The notes beneath the pieces were generated by a model. It ran no database searches and was not told the origin of the DNA. It saw only the letters and a program-made list of their open reading frames with translations. The position numbers and the translations under genes are program-made. A stretch of DNA of 42,205 nucleotides from Candidatus Roizmanbacteria bacterium UBA6242. Its GTDB lineage: Bacteria; Patescibacteriota; Microgenomatia; UBA1406; GWC2-37-13. Location: NCBI GenBank assembly GCA_002440905.1, contig DJWA01000020.1, forward strand, positions 1-42,205, written 5' to 3'. Positions 41,354-42,205 of this stretch are shown piece after piece (position 1 is the stretch's first letter; every line of letters begins with the position of its first letter).

Positions 41354-42205
41354 TTAGAGAACTTCATATACGGAATATGATCCGTTTGAGTATACCAATT
41401 TAAATTGCGAAGGATTAATAGCAAGTTTTCGACATAAAATCGGCAAAGATTGATTCCTCTTTTCGTTGACAAAAATATTATCCAGAGAGCAACTTCTCCC
41501 CATATTTGAAAAGCAGAAATTGTTGTCGACTACTAAATAGTTGACCTTAATTCTCTGAAGAATCTTAAGATATTCCGCCTCGTCGACGCGGTTATATACC
41601 TGATAGACTTCAAGGTTTCTTTGTCTTGATTGGTGACTTTCGTAGAACGGATTATTGACGATTTTTCTGTTTGCAGACAAGCGTATGGCCGGAGTCCAAT
41701 TCATGGATGAAGCAAAAACGGATTGTTGGGTCGTATTTTTTTCTATCCATTCTATCAATTTGACTTGATCGTATCCGACATAGAACTTTTGTTGCAAAAA
41801 CCCATAAACGGTTTCTCGGGAATAAAAAAATAGAGATAAAACAAAAACTATCGTAACCGCCCATTTCCAGATACTCTTGCCGGTACCATCAACGTCCCAA
41901 TTGAAGGCCTCGCTTGAGACAATCGCCAGTATAGGAATTGCAAGAATAAGAAAACGGCTCGAAATTGTCGCCATTACGAAGTAGATGGATACCCAAATAA
42001 TCCAAACCCATTTCTTTCTTATACCTACAATAGAAAAAAGGCCGAGTATTGAAAAAGGTATTAGCATATTCTTTAGAAGCTTGTCAAAAATGGTCAAATC
42101 GATTCCGGAAAAGCTTTCGTTACAACTGTAGAGCATCGTATGAAAGTCGGCCTCAATTAGCCCGAGCCGATACATAAAAAAATTCGACATATGACTGCCC
42201 CCGGA
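41354..42205 (-). CDS. C-terminal part of a polytopic membrane protein, GT-C-like
   Basis: The frame is open to the right edge, so the N-terminus is outside the window; the ATG at 42190 is probably internal because the preceding codons (SGGSH) continue it. At least four hydrophobic helices (residues ~40-115 of the visible part) are followed by a soluble C-terminal domain with LIEWIEKNTTQQSVFASSMNWTPAIRLSANRKIVNNPFYE. That order, helices then a periplasmic domain beginning with an EWIxxNT-type segment, is common in GT-C glycosyltransferases (dolichyl-phosphate-mannose or DPY19-like). The catalytic N-terminal loop is not in the window, so the call stays tentative. Confidence 0.55.
   Translation of the reverse strand, partial: SGGSHMSNFFMYRLGLIEADFHTMLYSCNESFSGIDLTIFDKLLKNMLIPFSILGLFSIVGIRKKWVWIIWVSIYFVMATISSRFLILAIPILAIVSSEAFNWDVDGTGKSIWKWAVTIVFVLSLFFYSRETVYGFLQQKFYVGYDQVKLIEWIEKNTTQQSVFASSMNWTPAIRLSANRKIVNNPFYESHQSRQRNLEVYQVYNRVDEAEYLKILQRIKVNYLVVDNNFCFSNMGRSCSLDNIFVNEKRNQSLPILCRKLAINPSQFKLVYSNGSYSVYEVL

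Overview
The window looks like a compact bacterial chromosome of the Candidate Phyla Radiation (Patescibacteria), most likely a Microgenomates-type lineage. This is inference from gene content and style; no rRNA is present to prove it. The supporting signs are very short intergenic gaps, ATGA and convergent overlaps, almost no Shine-Dalgarno sequences, many Thr/Pro-rich and Cys-rich surface proteins, type IV pilus parts, and sparse biosynthesis (queA/tgt, dcd-thyA-folA, fmt, rpiB). TGA is used as a stop, so this is not a recoded lineage. No tRNA, rRNA, CRISPR or transposase was seen.

Layout. 1-6.4 kb holds surface genes: the end of a fibronectin-III protein, two small secreted or anchored proteins, a Cys-rich type IV prepilin, and two O-antigen-ligase/TPR membrane proteins flanking the prepilin. 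6.4-9.9 kb is a minus-strand run of a CsoR-family repressor, thioredoxin reductase, glutamate dehydrogenase and a LysM/M23 murein hydrolase, with a consensus promoter whose -10 lies in a palindromic operator. 10.1-11.7 kb is rho, preceded by a strong promoter and a 260-nt leader with two mutually exclusive sets of long-range helices. 11.7-15.5 kb is a tandem pair of large anchored surface proteins. 15.6-21.7 kb holds fmt, a 483-aa protein with a carbonic-anhydrase-like CxDGR motif, tgt, an unknown gene, queA and a small membrane protein. 21.7-25.9 kb holds a Thr/Pro-repeat surface protein, the dTMP module (dcd-thyA-folA), an NlpC/P60-like protein and a SerB-like phosphatase. 26.0-29.2 kb holds a zeta-class (cadmium) carbonic-anhydrase-like protein, a glycosyltransferase, rpiB and tatD. 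29.2-38.4 kb is a minus-strand surface/export block: PilX-like, Cys-rich TSP1-like, a third O-antigen-ligase-like protein, an unknown large lipoprotein-like protein, and a 1069-aa SecA-like ATPase. The end holds rnhA, dprA, an M20 peptidase and a truncated GT-C-like membrane protein.

Most worth a second look: the rho leader RNA; the two CxDGR proteins, one of which matches the zeta-class motif pattern very closely; the degenerate SecA-like ATPase beside an unknown surface lipoprotein; a CsoR homologue without the canonical ligands but with a clear operator; a dCTP-deaminase-fold protein lacking the catalytic Glu; and a recurring arrangement in which the -10 hexamer sits exactly 6 nt before the ATG, implying widespread leaderless mRNAs.
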